A stretch of DNA of 64,000 bases from contig DDSH01000004.1 of the NCBI GenBank assembly GCA_002343775.1, positions 62,001 through 126,000 on the forward strand. The letters are read 5' to 3'. This document shows, one piece after another, positions 16,219 through 25,560 of the stretch (positions are counted from its first letter, which is position 1; the number at the start of each line of letters is the position of its first letter). This DNA is from Anaerolineales bacterium UBA2395 (GTDB lineage: Bacteria; Chloroflexota; Anaerolineae; Anaerolineales; Villigracilaceae). The notes beneath the pieces are model-generated. The model ran no database searches and was not told the origin of the DNA. It saw only the letters and a program-made list of their open reading frames with translations. Made by a program: the position numbers and the translations under genes.

Positions 16219-17763
16219 CTATTCCTTCTTCCCAAGCAAGCCGTTCGGCAGGAGCAGCAAAATGATCACCATCAGCATCACCGTTGAGGCAGGGACAAGC
16301 GGCGGAGTAGGTTTGAAGATGATCTCTGTAAACGGAATGGCAATGCCGATCTGCCCGTATTTGATGATGAACTGCTGGATCATCCCCACGATCACCGAGC
16401 CGAGTGCCGCGCCAGGGTAACTGGTCAGACCGCCAATGGCGAGGGCGATGAGCGCATTGAGCAGCAGGCTCTCACCCATCAGGTTTGAAAGTCCCATCGA
16501 GGGAGCAGCGAGCACACCGCCTAATGAAGCCAGTCCCACGCCGAGCGCGAAGACCATGGTGAACACGCGGCGCACGTTGATGCCGAGCGCTTCCACCATC
16601 TGGCTATCCTGCACACCAGCGCGGATGATCATGCCGAGGCGGGTGCGTTGCAGCAAAATCCAGATCGAGATCAACACCACCAGACCCACAATTGGGATAA
16701 AGATTTCGTTGTACACACGCACACGTCCATCGAGGATCAAAATGGTCGAACAATTGTTTGCCCACCAATCGGCAAAGTTTGTAGCGGGGCAGGCTTCACC
16801 GCCGCCATTGAAAAAGGCAGGTTTGGGCATCACAAATTCGGGGCGACCCCAAATGGCGCGCACCATTTCAATGCCGATGGCGCTCATGCCAAGCGTGAGC
16901 ATCAACTGATAGATCGGGCGACTATACAATGGGCGAATGAGCGTGGCTTCCATTACACCGCCGAGGGCAACGCCGCTCAGGGTGGCAACCAACACCGCCA
17001 CAAAGAACAACCAGTTGGAACTCAAGCCGTACAGAAAAGCCGTCAGGTTGTCGTTGAATGCCACACCTGCAATCGCAACGATCAATGCAATCGCGATGCT
17101 GACAAAATTTTTCCACGATAGACGAACGGTGCGCGGTGAACTGTCGAACAACGAAATACCGAATGCACCGATAACACTGGCAAGCAGCAACCCAATGAAC
17201 GCGCTGGGCATGGTCACCTCGGTGAACGCGGCAGGCATCACAGGCAGGCGCGCACCCGAATCAGCCATAAAAGAAAACGTGACGGGGCTTTGGGCGTAGT
17301 TCTCCACATCCCAAATGGCGATGGGGTAACGGGGCAGGATAAAGCCGAAGAGGAGAATCGAGACGAGGATCAAAGCCCAGGGGAGTAAACGCCTCAGACT
17401 TAAGCCGAGCCTGATTCGGCTTGCGAGAAGCGGGTACACATCCCCAAGCGCAAACCCCGAAACGATCAACGCCAGCGGAGTCAACAAATCCACAAAGGTA
17501 TCGGGGCGGACGACGACCGTCCAACCCATGTAGGCGCCGATCATGAAGAGCGTGCCGTGCGCGAGGTTGAGCACGTCGAGCAGACCGAAGATGAGCGAGA
17601 AACCCGATGCGACGAGGAAGGTGATGGAGCCGACCGCGAGACCGCGCAGAAGCGTGATGACGAAATCTTTTTTCTCCATGCCTTGTGCGGCGGCGGTGAG
17701 AAAGACTGCCATCACCAGCACAGTTACAAGCATGACGATATTTTTACGAAGGAAGGAGTTCAT
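16219..17763 (-). CDS. livH: Branched-chain amino acid ABC transporter permease LivH, enlarged
   Basis: 514 residues, well above the usual 290-310. The N-terminal LivH part has FSLIFGLLDVLNLAHGTLFMIGAY split over two helices, and the C-terminal part has RAGVQDSQMVEALGINVRRV and LAIGGLTSYPGAALGS. Between them lie about 170 extra residues with three or four further hydrophobic segments, then a Cys-containing loop (GGGEACPATNFADWWANNC). The core is intact, so it should still form a permease with LivM; the role of the insert is unknown. Confidence 0.93.
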   Translation of the reverse strand: MNSFLRKNIVMLVTVLVMAVFLTAAAQGMEKKDFVITLLRGLAVGSITFLVASGFSLIFGLLDVLNLAHGTLFMIGAYMGWTVVVRPDTFVDLLTPLALIVSGFALGDVYPLLASRIRLGLSLRRLLPWALILVSILLFGFILPRYPIAIWDVENYAQSPVTFSFMADSGARLPVMPAAFTEVTMPSAFIGLLLASVIGAFGISLFDSSPRTVRLSWKNFVSIAIALIVAIAGVAFNDNLTAFLYGLSSNWLFFVAVLVATLSGVALGGVMEATLIRPLYSRPIYQLMLTLGMSAIGIEMVRAIWGRPEFVMPKPAFFNGGGEACPATNFADWWANNCSTILILDGRVRVYNEIFIPIVGLVVLISIWILLQRTRLGMIIRAGVQDSQMVEALGINVRRVFTMVFALGVGLASLGGVLAAPSMGLSNLMGESLLLNALIALAIGGLTSYPGAALGSVIVGMIQQFIIKYGQIGIAIPFTEIIFKPTPPLVPASTVMLMVIILLLLPNGLLGKKE

Positions 17764-17764
17764 G

Positions 17765-18469
17765 TTATGCGGCTCCCAGGAAACGATGAATGGCGGCTTT
17801 GTCGGCGGCGAGGTCTTTCATTTTGCCGTCTTGCACCGAGCGCCCTTCTTCGATGATGACGTAATATTCCGCCAGTTGACTGGCGACCAGGAAATTTTGC
17901 TCGACGAGAATAATGGTTGATTCTTTGGAAAGTTCATGAATGGCAGCCATCATGGATTCGATGAGGACAGGCGCGAGACCTTCGCTGGGTTCGTCGATGA
18001 GCAGAAGTTGATTGTCAGGGACGAGTGCGCGGGCAATGGCGAGCATTTGCTGCTGCCCACCTGAAAGACTCGTGCCAGGCAGCGCGATCAAGCGCTTGAG
18101 GTCGGGAAAGAGATCGAAGATAAAATCTTTCTTGCGGAGATAATCGCCTTTTTTGCGTTCGGCAATTTTGAGATTTTCTTCCACGCTCAGATCACGGAAG
18201 ATGGCGCGGTGTTCGGGGACGAAGCCAATACCCATGCTGGCGATATCGAAGGAACGCATACCGTTCACTTCCTGTCCATTGAAGACAACCCTGCCTTCAC
18301 GCGGCGGGGTTAGCCCAAGAATGGATTTGAGTGTGGTGGTCTTGCCCGCGCCGTTGCGCCCCAGCAATGCAACGATGGAGCCTTTCGGCACGCGGACATT
18401 CACTCCCTGCAGGATGTGATACTGACCAATGAAGGTGTGGATGTTCTGTACGTCGAGGATATTTTCCAT
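17765..18469 (-). CDS. livF: Branched-chain amino acid ABC transporter ATPase LivF
   Basis: 234 residues, the normal LivF length. Walker A GRNGAGKTT, signature LSGGQQQMLAIARAL, Walker B LLLIDEPSEGLAP. Separated from livH by one base. Confidence 0.96.
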   Translation of the reverse strand: MENILDVQNIHTFIGQYHILQGVNVRVPKGSIVALLGRNGAGKTTTLKSILGLTPPREGRVVFNGQEVNGMRSFDIASMGIGFVPEHRAIFRDLSVEENLKIAERKKGDYLRKKDFIFDLFPDLKRLIALPGTSLSGGQQQMLAIARALVPDNQLLLIDEPSEGLAPVLIESMMAAIHELSKESTIILVEQNFLVASQLAEYYVIIEEGRSVQDGKMKDLAADKAAIHRFLGAA

Positions 18470-18483
18470 GTGACCTCAAATAG

Positions 18484-18546
18484 TGGGAAGTGAGCAGTGG
18501 ACAGTGGGTAGTTCTCTACACACTATCCACCTTCCACTATCCACTG
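18484..18546. repeat. Intergenic imperfect palindrome (AGTGGA/TCCACT words)
   Basis: The gap between livG and livF consists almost entirely of AGTGGACAGTGGGTAG and its inverted, reiterated form CTATCCACC...CTATCCACTG. It can fold as a long hairpin. Similar word-based palindromes fill other gaps in this island. Confidence 0.65.
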
Positions 18547-18548
18547 AT

Positions 18549-19319
18549 TTACACATTCAATTCGTACAGCCCGCCAAGATAGGCTGTTTGTACTTCTTTA
18601 TTTGCGGCGATCTCGGAGGGAGTGCCTTCGGCAAGGACTTTACCCTGGTGCATGACCGTGATCTGGTCGGAGACGCTCATGACCACGTTCATGTTGTGTT
18701 CCACGAGCATGACGGTTTTGTTGCCTGCTTTTTGAATGCCTTGAATCAATTCGATCAATTCAGGCACTTGTTCCGATGCCATGCCCGCTGTCGGTTCATC
18801 GAGCAGCAGCACTTCGGGATCAGGCGCGAGGATCATGCCGAGTTCCAGTTTACGCTGGTCACCATGTGGGAGAGTCCGAGCGAGAGTGTGGACTCGGTCT
18901 TTCAAGCCGACTTTTTCGATGACGTCCAACGTCCGCTCGGCGTAGTTTTTGAATTGTGAAGCAGCCTGCCAGAATTTGAAGTTGTCGCGTCCCAACGCCT
19001 GTGCGGCGAGACGAATGTTTTCAAAGACAGTCAGGTTGGGGAAGATATTGGTGATCTGGAAGGAGCGTCCAATTCCGTAATGAATGGTGCGATGCACGGG
19101 TTGATGCGTGATGTCGCGTCCTTTGAAAATGACCTTGCCGCTGGTCGGTTCGATGTTTCCGCTGAGCAGGTTGAAAAATGTGGTCTTGCCAGCCCCGTTG
19201 GGACCAATAATGGCATGCAATGAATTCTTGCGGACTTTGATGCTCACACTATCCACCGCGACGAGCGCGCCAAATTGCTTGGTCAGGTTTTGGGTTTCGA
19301 AGATGATCTCGTTATCCAT
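18549..19319 (-). CDS. livG: Branched-chain amino acid ABC transporter ATPase LivG
   Basis: 256 residues. Walker A GPNGAGKTT, Walker B EVLLLDEPTAGM, and the LivG-type C-terminal extension ending AYLGGLYELNV. The ATG at 19319 has GGAAGG seven bases upstream; an in-frame start at 19355 lacks a site and lies in a palindrome. Partner of LivF in driving the importer. Confidence 0.95.
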   Translation of the reverse strand: MDNEIIFETQNLTKQFGALVAVDSVSIKVRKNSLHAIIGPNGAGKTTFFNLLSGNIEPTSGKVIFKGRDITHQPVHRTIHYGIGRSFQITNIFPNLTVFENIRLAAQALGRDNFKFWQAASQFKNYAERTLDVIEKVGLKDRVHTLARTLPHGDQRKLELGMILAPDPEVLLLDEPTAGMASEQVPELIELIQGIQKAGNKTVMLVEHNMNVVMSVSDQITVMHQGKVLAEGTPSEIAANKEVQTAYLGGLYELNV

Positions 19320-19349
19320 AATGCCTTCCAGATTAGACGATTGACGATT

Positions 19350-19391
19350 GACCATGGACGATAGAGAAGTGCAATACTATCGTCCATGGTC
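19350..19391. repeat. Perfect 15-bp inverted repeat between livK and livG
   Basis: GACCATGGACGATAG (19350-19364) and CTATCGTCCATGGTC (19377-19391) flank 12 bases. A further GTCCATGGTC unit follows. No T-run on either side, so a simple terminator is not obvious. It may limit read-through, so that the binding protein is made in excess over the ATPase and permease subunits. Confidence 0.75.
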
Positions 19392-19457
19392 TGTGGTCCA
19401 TGGTCAAACAAGTGACTGAAACTCTCGCGAATTCCAGTCACTCATTGTAGTACGGAA

Positions 19458-20837
19458 TTACTGTCCGCTCAGGGTGCCGTAGGGCAGGTCACCGCAGCGA
19501 TCTTTCAACGCTTCGGGGAGCAAGCAGGGTGGTTCGGGGCGGGAGGTGTCTACGTATTCGTAGAACGCGGCTTCGGGGTCGGTCACGTTGACCAGTTTGA
19601 GGATGTACATATCCTGAATGGCTACATGATCTTCGGGGCGGATGTAGACGGTGCCCTTCGGACCTTCGAATTCAATGCCTTCCATGGCGGTCTTGAGCGC
19701 TTCACCGCTGGCGTCGCCGTTGGTCGCCTTGATGGCTTCCACAACGAGGATGGCGGCGTTCATGCCATCAGCATCGAAGAGGTCGGGGTTCACGCCATAG
19801 CGCGGCTTGGTGTTGGCAACGAGCCAGTCATTGATCTCGTTGGAGGGGGCGCTGTAGTGATACAGGATGCCCGCAGTAGTGCCAACGGCATTCGCGAAGA
19901 AGGTCGGCATGAGGACGTTGTCAATGAAGGTTGCGCCGAGCGCCATCGATTCGGTAACGCCCTGATCTTTGGCAGCCTGCACCAAAGAGACGAAGCCCGA
20001 GCCAGCCCAGGTCACGATGTAGGCTTCTGCGCCAGAGTTCGCGATCTGTTCCATGTACGGGGTGAAGTCGGTGGTATCCAACGGGGCGAAGATATCGTCA
20101 GCGACGAATTCAGCGCCTTCGAGGGAGCAGGCATCGCGGAAGGCAGCGGCGGAACCCTGTCCGAACGCATAGTCAGGCGCGATCTGGACGAAGGTCGAAT
20201 ACTGCTGGGTCAGGGCGATACATTCGTTCATTGCATCCTGATAGTTGTTGCGGCTGGTGCGGAAGGTGAATTCGTTGAAGTTGACACCAGTAATGTCATT
20301 TGCTGCAGCAGGAGCCACGATGAGCGGAATTCCGTTTTCGAGTGCAATGCCCTGAAGGGTGGCGGTGGCGCCAGAAGACACGGTGCCGACGAGGATGTTC
20401 ACGCCGTTGACGTCGATCAATTCACGGGCGACGGTGGCGGTGTTCTCGGGGTTGCTGGCATCATCGCGGACGTACACAACGATCTCGCATTCGTCGAGCA
20501 TGAAGGTGTTTTCCTGGGTCTGGGTGAAGTCAAACTTTTCACCCGCGGAACCAGCAGCGCCTGTGGCGTATTCCATGCCAAGCATGAAGGAGCGCAGGAT
20601 GTGAGCGCCATAAATGGCGAGCGCGCCAGAGGCATCGGTGATGAGACCGACCTTGATCGGTTCGGCGCAGGTCAAGCCAGCGGCGGGTTCTTCCGTGGCG
20701 GGAGCCTCGGTTGCGGCTTCTTCAGTCGCGGGGGCTTCGGTGGCTTCAACGGGGGCTTCCGTCGCAGCGGGGGCGCAGGCAGCCAAGACGAGAGACAAGG
20801 CTACGAGCAAGAAAGCGAACGTACGAAATACTTTCAT
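19458..20837 (-). CDS. livK: Branched-chain amino acid ABC transporter substrate-binding lipoprotein
   Basis: 459 residues. The signal peptide ends in LAAC, followed by a low-complexity linker built from repeats of APATEEAA/TEAP, then a type I periplasmic-binding fold starting EPIKVGLITDASG. It captures a hydrophobic amino acid or related acid outside the membrane for LivHMGF. The neighbouring acyl-CoA ligases suggest that the ligand may be an organic acid rather than an amino acid; this is inference. Confidence 0.93.
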   Translation of the reverse strand: MKVFRTFAFLLVALSLVLAACAPAATEAPVEATEAPATEEAATEAPATEEPAAGLTCAEPIKVGLITDASGALAIYGAHILRSFMLGMEYATGAAGSAGEKFDFTQTQENTFMLDECEIVVYVRDDASNPENTATVARELIDVNGVNILVGTVSSGATATLQGIALENGIPLIVAPAAANDITGVNFNEFTFRTSRNNYQDAMNECIALTQQYSTFVQIAPDYAFGQGSAAAFRDACSLEGAEFVADDIFAPLDTTDFTPYMEQIANSGAEAYIVTWAGSGFVSLVQAAKDQGVTESMALGATFIDNVLMPTFFANAVGTTAGILYHYSAPSNEINDWLVANTKPRYGVNPDLFDADGMNAAILVVEAIKATNGDASGEALKTAMEGIEFEGPKGTVYIRPEDHVAIQDMYILKLVNVTDPEAAFYEYVDTSRPEPPCLLPEALKDRCGDLPYGTLSGQ

Positions 20838-20892
20838 TTTTATTCTTCTCCTTTGTTATATGGTTCGATTTATCAGCACAAGAGAACGCCTC

Positions 20893-21696
20893 TTAGGCTG
20901 CAAAATCCAAAATTGTGCGCGAGGCGGCTTCCGCAATTTCAATCGGGAAGAAATGCCCCGCATCGGGGAAAATGACCACGGTGCTGCCCGCGATCTTCTG
21001 CGCGAGCAAGTCTGCGTTGGCGGGTGGCACCACTTTGTCGTGCGCGCCGAACAGGATGAGGGTCGGGACGTTGAGGCGCGGAAGTTTGTTTTCAAATGCT
21101 GCCGCTTCAGGCATCAGACCAAGTCCGATTGCCATCTGCGCTTGATAGTGAACAGGCTCGATCGGATTCGCCACGCGCCACTGAATCCACTCTTCGATCA
21201 TCGCTGGATTTTTCTCAGACCAGCCTGGAGCGGTGCTAACCGCCAAGCCGTTCTTGAAACGAGTGAGTGCATCGCTGGTCACATCGGTGAGGACTTTCAT
21301 CGCCTCTGGCGTGATGGGAGCATGGTTCGGTCCCCCAAAGTTGGTCGAACACAGGATGAGTTTTTCTACTCTCTGCGGAAAATCCAACGCGATGGCTTGA
21401 GCAATGAACCCGCCCATCGAATGCCCGACGATAACGGCTTTTTCGATCTTCAACGCATCCAGCAGTCCAACCGTATCTTGCGCCAGCATCCCAGCCGTGT
21501 ACGGACCCGCAGGCTTGTCACTCTGCCCCACGCCGCGATTATCAAATGTAATGACTTGAAATTTTTCCGCCAACAGCGGAACCATCTTGTGCCACTGCCA
21601 ACTGGAATACCCAAGACCCGAAATCAAAACGAGCGGCTTGCCTTCGCCGTGAATTTCGTAGTAGAGTTCGATTCCGTTTGTTTGTATCTTTGGCAT
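20893..21696 (-). CDS. Alpha/beta hydrolase (PcaD-like), paralog 1
   Basis: 267 residues. Nucleophile elbow GHSMGG, acid residue in GAHDKVV, and histidine in DAGHFFP form a complete triad. ATG 21696 with GGAG eight bases upstream is preferred over GTG 21702. The start MPKIQTNGIELYYEIHG is nearly the same as that of the hydrolase at 24193-24993, so the two are paralogs. The closest general family is 3-oxoadipate enol-lactonase/ester hydrolases; the substrate is not known. Confidence 0.88.
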   Translation of the reverse strand: MPKIQTNGIELYYEIHGEGKPLVLISGLGYSSWQWHKMVPLLAEKFQVITFDNRGVGQSDKPAGPYTAGMLAQDTVGLLDALKIEKAVIVGHSMGGFIAQAIALDFPQRVEKLILCSTNFGGPNHAPITPEAMKVLTDVTSDALTRFKNGLAVSTAPGWSEKNPAMIEEWIQWRVANPIEPVHYQAQMAIGLGLMPEAAAFENKLPRLNVPTLILFGAHDKVVPPANADLLAQKIAGSTVVIFPDAGHFFPIEIAEAASRTILDFAA

Positions 21697-21711
21697 GGTC
21701 ACTCCATTTCA

Positions 21712-21757
21712 AGAAAGAGGAAAGATGAAAGAAAATGATTCTTTCCTCTTTCTTCTT
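21712..21757. repeat. Intergenic palindrome (GAAAGAGGAAAGA words)
   Basis: AAGAAAGAGGAAAGA and TCTTTCCTCTTTCTT form inverted arms around about 15 bases, filling the gap between the acyl-CoA ligase and hydrolase genes. Confidence 0.6.
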
Positions 21758-21764
21758 TCATTGA

Positions 21765-23288
21765 TTATCCAGCAAACTTCGCCTTCAGTTCTGCTTTGAT
21801 CACCTTTCCATACGGTGAATACGGCAGCGACTCAACAAACTCGACCCGTTTGGGAATTTTGTACTTCGCCAAACGTCCAGCGCAAAATTGAATTAATTCG
21901 TCTGCAGTAGCGGTCTGACCTGGCTTGCACGCCACGATCATCAAACCAACTTCGCCCCATTTATCATCGGGCTGACCAATGAGCGCGGCATCGGCAACAG
22001 CAGCATGTTCGCGGAAAATGGCTTCCACCTCGGCGGCGTAGACGTTCTCACCGCCGCTGATGATCATGTCTTTGAAACGACCAGCAATATAGAAGTAGCC
22101 TTCTTCATCCATACGCGCCATGTCGCCCGTGTGGAACCAGCCATCTTTGAGCGATTGCTTTGTGGCTTCCTCGTTGTTCCAATACCCGACACAAACATGG
22201 TCGCCTTTGATGATGAGTTCACCCGTCGAACCGACAGGAACGTCTTTGCAGTCTTCATCTACCAAGCGCATCTCACTATGAAAAATGGGCTTCCCCACCG
22301 AGCCGACTTTGCGCAGTGCGTCTTCATCGGTCATCGAGAAGCAGTTCACGCCCACCTCGGTCAAACCGTAGCCCTGACGCATGACCACGCCCTTCTTCTC
22401 GCTCCACGATTGAATCAACGAAGGCGGGCACGGCGCGCCGCCGCTGATAAAGAAGCGAACATGGCTGAAATCAGCGTTCTCAAACTGCGGCGAATTCATC
22501 CACACCTGGTATAAAGTTGGCACACCAAGAATGACCGTGCATTTTTCGTCCACGATCAATTTCAGCGAAGTATCGGGGTCGAAGGTGCGTCCGAGCAAAA
22601 GTTTGCCGCCGACGTGAAAGAGCGGCACAAGAAAAACGAACAATCCGCCCGAATGAAACATCGGGGTCAGGATCGGAGAAATATCTTTTTCGTTCAAGCC
22701 CCACGACACGACCGTATTGATGGAATTCCAAATCAATTGTCGGTGTGGGAGGACTGCGCCCTTGGGACGTCCCGTTGTGCCTGAGGTGTAGAGGATGCAC
22801 ACAGCGTCATCGCCCAAAATTTCAACGCGCTTCGGTTCTTCCGCCGAGGCTTGGTTCACCAATGTTTCATACGCTTCGCCTGAAACTTCTGCGCCTTCAA
22901 TCGAAATGAGATGCTCCACTTTAATGGAGTCTTTCATCTCGTTGTAAACCGAAATGAATTCAGGACCAACGATCAACACTTTGGGCTGACAGTCATTGAC
23001 GATGTACGTCAACTCACGCGAGGTCAGCCGCCAATTGAGCGGAGCAAGAATCGCACCAATCTTCGCCACACCGAACAACAAGTCCACATACGCCACACTG
23101 TTATGCGCCAGAATGGACACACGATCACCCTTCTCCACGCCACATGTCTCGCGCAGAAAATTCGCAGCACGATTGGCACGTTGATTCAATTCCGCATAGG
23201 TGTAGTGGACTCCGCTCGCAAGTTCGATCAACGCCTCGCGGTTTGGGGTTAGGAGTGCTCGTTTGGTGAGGATGTCGGCAGAATTCAT
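21765..23288 (-). CDS. Acyl-CoA synthetase (AMP-forming ligase) 1
   Basis: 507 residues of the ANL superfamily, which activates a carboxylic acid with ATP and CoA. ATP motif YTSGTTGRPKGAV, GRFKDMIISGGENVYAAEVE at the domain hinge, and the C-terminal catalytic lysine in GKVIKAEL. Start ATG 23288 is preferred over 23309, which lies in repeat sequence. It resembles medium/long-chain or aromatic acyl-CoA ligases; specificity cannot be told. Confidence 0.92.
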   Translation of the reverse strand: MNSADILTKRALLTPNREALIELASGVHYTYAELNQRANRAANFLRETCGVEKGDRVSILAHNSVAYVDLLFGVAKIGAILAPLNWRLTSRELTYIVNDCQPKVLIVGPEFISVYNEMKDSIKVEHLISIEGAEVSGEAYETLVNQASAEEPKRVEILGDDAVCILYTSGTTGRPKGAVLPHRQLIWNSINTVVSWGLNEKDISPILTPMFHSGGLFVFLVPLFHVGGKLLLGRTFDPDTSLKLIVDEKCTVILGVPTLYQVWMNSPQFENADFSHVRFFISGGAPCPPSLIQSWSEKKGVVMRQGYGLTEVGVNCFSMTDEDALRKVGSVGKPIFHSEMRLVDEDCKDVPVGSTGELIIKGDHVCVGYWNNEEATKQSLKDGWFHTGDMARMDEEGYFYIAGRFKDMIISGGENVYAAEVEAIFREHAAVADAALIGQPDDKWGEVGLMIVACKPGQTATADELIQFCAGRLAKYKIPKRVEFVESLPYSPYGKVIKAELKAKFAG

Positions 23289-23293
23289 GATGA

Positions 23294-23396
23294 AGGTGTC
23301 AGGTTCCAAGTGTCAAGTTTCAGGTTAAGTGCTGAGGCAAAAAATCACGTGTCGAGTGCCGATAACTTGGCACCTGACACGTGACACATGACACGT
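23294..23396. repeat. Intergenic palindrome (GGTGTCA/TGACACG words)
   Basis: About 100 bases of reiterated words (GGTGTCAGGTTCC, AAGTGTCAAG; then inverted CTTGGCACCTGACACGTGACAC). It fills the whole gap between the SDR and ligase genes and can fold into a long, imperfect hairpin. Confidence 0.65.
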
Positions 23397-23399
23397 TAT

Positions 23400-24164
23400 T
23401 TACGTCCCGACGACAATACCGCCATCCACGCGCAGGACTTCGCCTGTAATGAACGAGGCGTCATCCGAAGCGAGGAAGAGATAGGCATTGGCAATGTCAC
23501 GTGGTTCGCCCAAACGTCCGAGCGGAGTGTGAGCCTTCATACCGTCCAAAACCTTTTCGGGCATGGCAGTGATCATCTCAGTGGCGGTGAAGCCAGGCGC
23601 CACAGCGTTGACACGGATGTTGAACTTGCCGAGTTCACGTGCCCAAACCTTGGTCATGCCGATCACACCAAACTTGGTCGCCACGTAGTTGGTCTGACCA
23701 AAGTTTGCGTCCAAGCCAACAACAGAGGAGGCATTGAGAATTACGCCGCTTTTTTGCTTTGCCATCACTGGCGCAACGGCTTGAGTGCAGTTGAATACGC
23801 CTTTGAGATTAACTGAAATGACCAGGTCAAAGTCCGCTTCAGACATTTGCCCGACGAGTTGACCTTCCTTGAACTTGATCAACTGCCCATCACGCAGTAC
23901 GCCCGCGTTGTTGACGATGACATCGATGCGTCCATACTTTGCAACAACATCATCGATCCACTTCTGAACGTCTTCACGGCTGGTCACATTGACCTTGTAG
24001 AACGCCGCGCCTTCGCCAAGCAGTTTCAAGGTTTCCTGACCCGCAGTTTCGTTCAGGTCACAAATCACAACCTTCGCACCTTCTTCAGCGAAACGCAGGG
24101 CGGTGGCTTTACCAATTCCCGCCGCGCCGCCTGTAACGAGCACTACTTTATCTTTCATGCGCAT
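23400..24164 (-). CDS. SDR-family oxidoreductase (FabG-like)
   Basis: 254 residues. NAD(P)-binding TGGAAGIGKA, NNAG, and the catalytic set Ser (NASSVVG), Tyr and Lys (YVATK). The family reduces or oxidises hydroxyacyl or alcohol groups; next to acyl-CoA ligases and a thiolase a 3-hydroxyacyl substrate is plausible. ATG 24164 has AGAGGAA upstream; the 45 extra in-frame residues to 24299 overlap the hydrolase gene and are rejected. Confidence 0.92.
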   Translation of the reverse strand: MRMKDKVVLVTGGAAGIGKATALRFAEEGAKVVICDLNETAGQETLKLLGEGAAFYKVNVTSREDVQKWIDDVVAKYGRIDVIVNNAGVLRDGQLIKFKEGQLVGQMSEADFDLVISVNLKGVFNCTQAVAPVMAKQKSGVILNASSVVGLDANFGQTNYVATKFGVIGMTKVWARELGKFNIRVNAVAPGFTATEMITAMPEKVLDGMKAHTPLGRLGEPRDIANAYLFLASDDASFITGEVLRVDGGIVVGT

Positions 24165-24192
24165 GGTGAGTTCCTCTTGATGTATGTATTTT

Positions 24193-24993
24193 TTATGACA
24201 CTTGCTTTGCCAAAAATCCCAAAATGGCGGAGTTGAATTCTTGCGGTCGTTCCCAGCAGGAGGCGTGACCCGCTCCCTGCAAAATGTGCATCTCTGCATG
24301 TGGAATGCCCGCTCTCAAAATTGCAGCGTAGGCTGGACCTTTCAGCAAATCCAGCGAACCGACGATGATGCAGGTAGGGCATTTGAGTTCACCCAAACGA
24401 GCGGTGAAGTTAACATCCAGAAAACATTCGCACAAGCGGACGACGGCTGGATAATCCAGCAGTTTGTAACGTCCCTTTGCGTCAGCCAGCAGAGACGGGT
24501 TGGCAGCGATGAAGGCGGGCGAGAAATTCCACGGGACGGTGGCATTGAAAAAGGCGTTGGCATCTGCCGCTCGAGCAGAGTCAAGCCACCCGTCGACAAT
24601 GATGCGTAATTCGGCGTTGACCTGACTCACGGTGTCGGCAAGGATCAGGCTGAGAGTCCGCTGTGGATATTTCAATCCAAACGCCTGTGCCACTTCACCC
24701 CCGTAGGAAATGCCTGAAATATGGGCTTTGTCCACGTTCAGAGCGGTAAGCAATGCCGCAAGATCATCGGCATGCAATTCCATCGAATATGGACTTTCAG
24801 GATGTTCTGACTGTCCTTGTCCACGACAGTCGTACTGAAGGATGCGGTAATGTTGCGCTAACGTCTTGGTCTGAAACACCCAGCTGCCAGCCGCGTTCAT
24901 GATGATGCCGTTGTTGAGGACCAACAAAGGGGCAGTTTCAGAACCATGAAGTTCGTAGTAGAGTTCGACGCCGTTAGCATGGATTTTAGGCAT
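24193..24993 (-). CDS. Alpha/beta hydrolase (PcaD-like), paralog 2
   Basis: 266 residues. Nucleophile in GISYGG, acid in GSLDLLKG, histidine in GAGHASCW. It starts MPKIHANGVELYYELHG, matching paralog 1 at 20893. Two near-identical N-termini in one island suggest duplication followed by specialisation, for example sequential ester or lactone hydrolysis steps; this is inference. Confidence 0.87.
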   Translation of the reverse strand: MPKIHANGVELYYELHGSETAPLLVLNNGIIMNAAGSWVFQTKTLAQHYRILQYDCRGQGQSEHPESPYSMELHADDLAALLTALNVDKAHISGISYGGEVAQAFGLKYPQRTLSLILADTVSQVNAELRIIVDGWLDSARAADANAFFNATVPWNFSPAFIAANPSLLADAKGRYKLLDYPAVVRLCECFLDVNFTARLGELKCPTCIIVGSLDLLKGPAYAAILRAGIPHAEMHILQGAGHASCWERPQEFNSAILGFLAKQVS

Positions 24994-25044
24994 AGTCAGA
25001 ACATCCCGTATGTGCTAGGTTAACGCACGGCTGTTACAAGCCGG

Positions 25045-25473
25045 TTACAAAGACGTGAATGCCAAATAGGTCTTTTTGGCTTCGCCTTCACCGAATTCGA
25101 CAAAATCTACTTTCAGCGGTGTGCCCACTTTGATCTCGGCAGGTTTCGACACGTCCAGACCTGTAATGCGGGCGCTGATGAACGTGCCTTCCTCCAGTTC
25201 GACAATGCCCGAAACGTAGGGATTCTTCTTATCGAAGCCCTGCTCCACCATGAAGGTCGGTCCGCTGTAGATGATGGTAAAGCCTGCCAGTTTTCCCTTT
25301 CCGCTGGCTTCCACCCATTCCATTTCTTCGCCGTGACATATCGGACAGATCGCGCGTGGAGGGGCATACACGCCGCCACACTTTACGCATTTCACAGTCA
25401 TCAATTTGCGCTCGGCAAGATATTGATTGAACGCCGCCGCAGTGAACGGGCGGATTGTGGTTGTCTCTGCCAT
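25045..25473 (-). CDS. DUF35 zinc-ribbon/OB-fold protein, thiolase partner
   Basis: 142 residues: CxxC pairs CVKC and CPIC form a rubredoxin-like zinc ribbon, followed by an OB-fold acyl-CoA-associated domain (DUF35_N plus DUF35 OB). Such proteins bind SCP2-type thiolases, KAS-III-like enzymes and aldolases and complete their active site or present CoA. It lies directly downstream of the thiolase gene, fitting a two-subunit complex. ATG 25473 follows GGGAGAAG; the 13 extra residues in frame are repeat sequence. Confidence 0.9.
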   Translation of the reverse strand: MAETTTIRPFTAAAFNQYLAERKLMTVKCVKCGGVYAPPRAICPICHGEEMEWVEASGKGKLAGFTIIYSGPTFMVEQGFDKKNPYVSGIVELEEGTFISARITGLDVSKPAEIKVGTPLKVDFVEFGEGEAKKTYLAFTSL

Positions 25474-25485
25474 AATTCTTCTCCC

Positions 25486-25560
25486 ACCACAAAGGGTCAC
25501 GAAGGTACACAAAGGTTTTTGGTTTTCCTTTGTGACCCTTCGTTCCTTCGTGGTAAAAAA
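25486..25560. repeat. Intergenic palindrome, family A (CACAAAGGGTCACGAAGG words)
   Basis: ACCACAAAGGGTCACGAAGG...CACAAAGG and its inverted partner CCTTTGTGACCCTTCG...CTTCGTGGT flank a short T-rich loop. The same words recur at 38983-39016, 40775-40850 and 42668-42730. Confidence 0.75.

Noticed and set aside
19626..20975. A 449-codon open frame on the plus strand opposite livK
   Set aside because: Antisense shadow of livK. Its Gly-rich tail comes from the reverse reading of the livK Ala/Thr/Glu linker.
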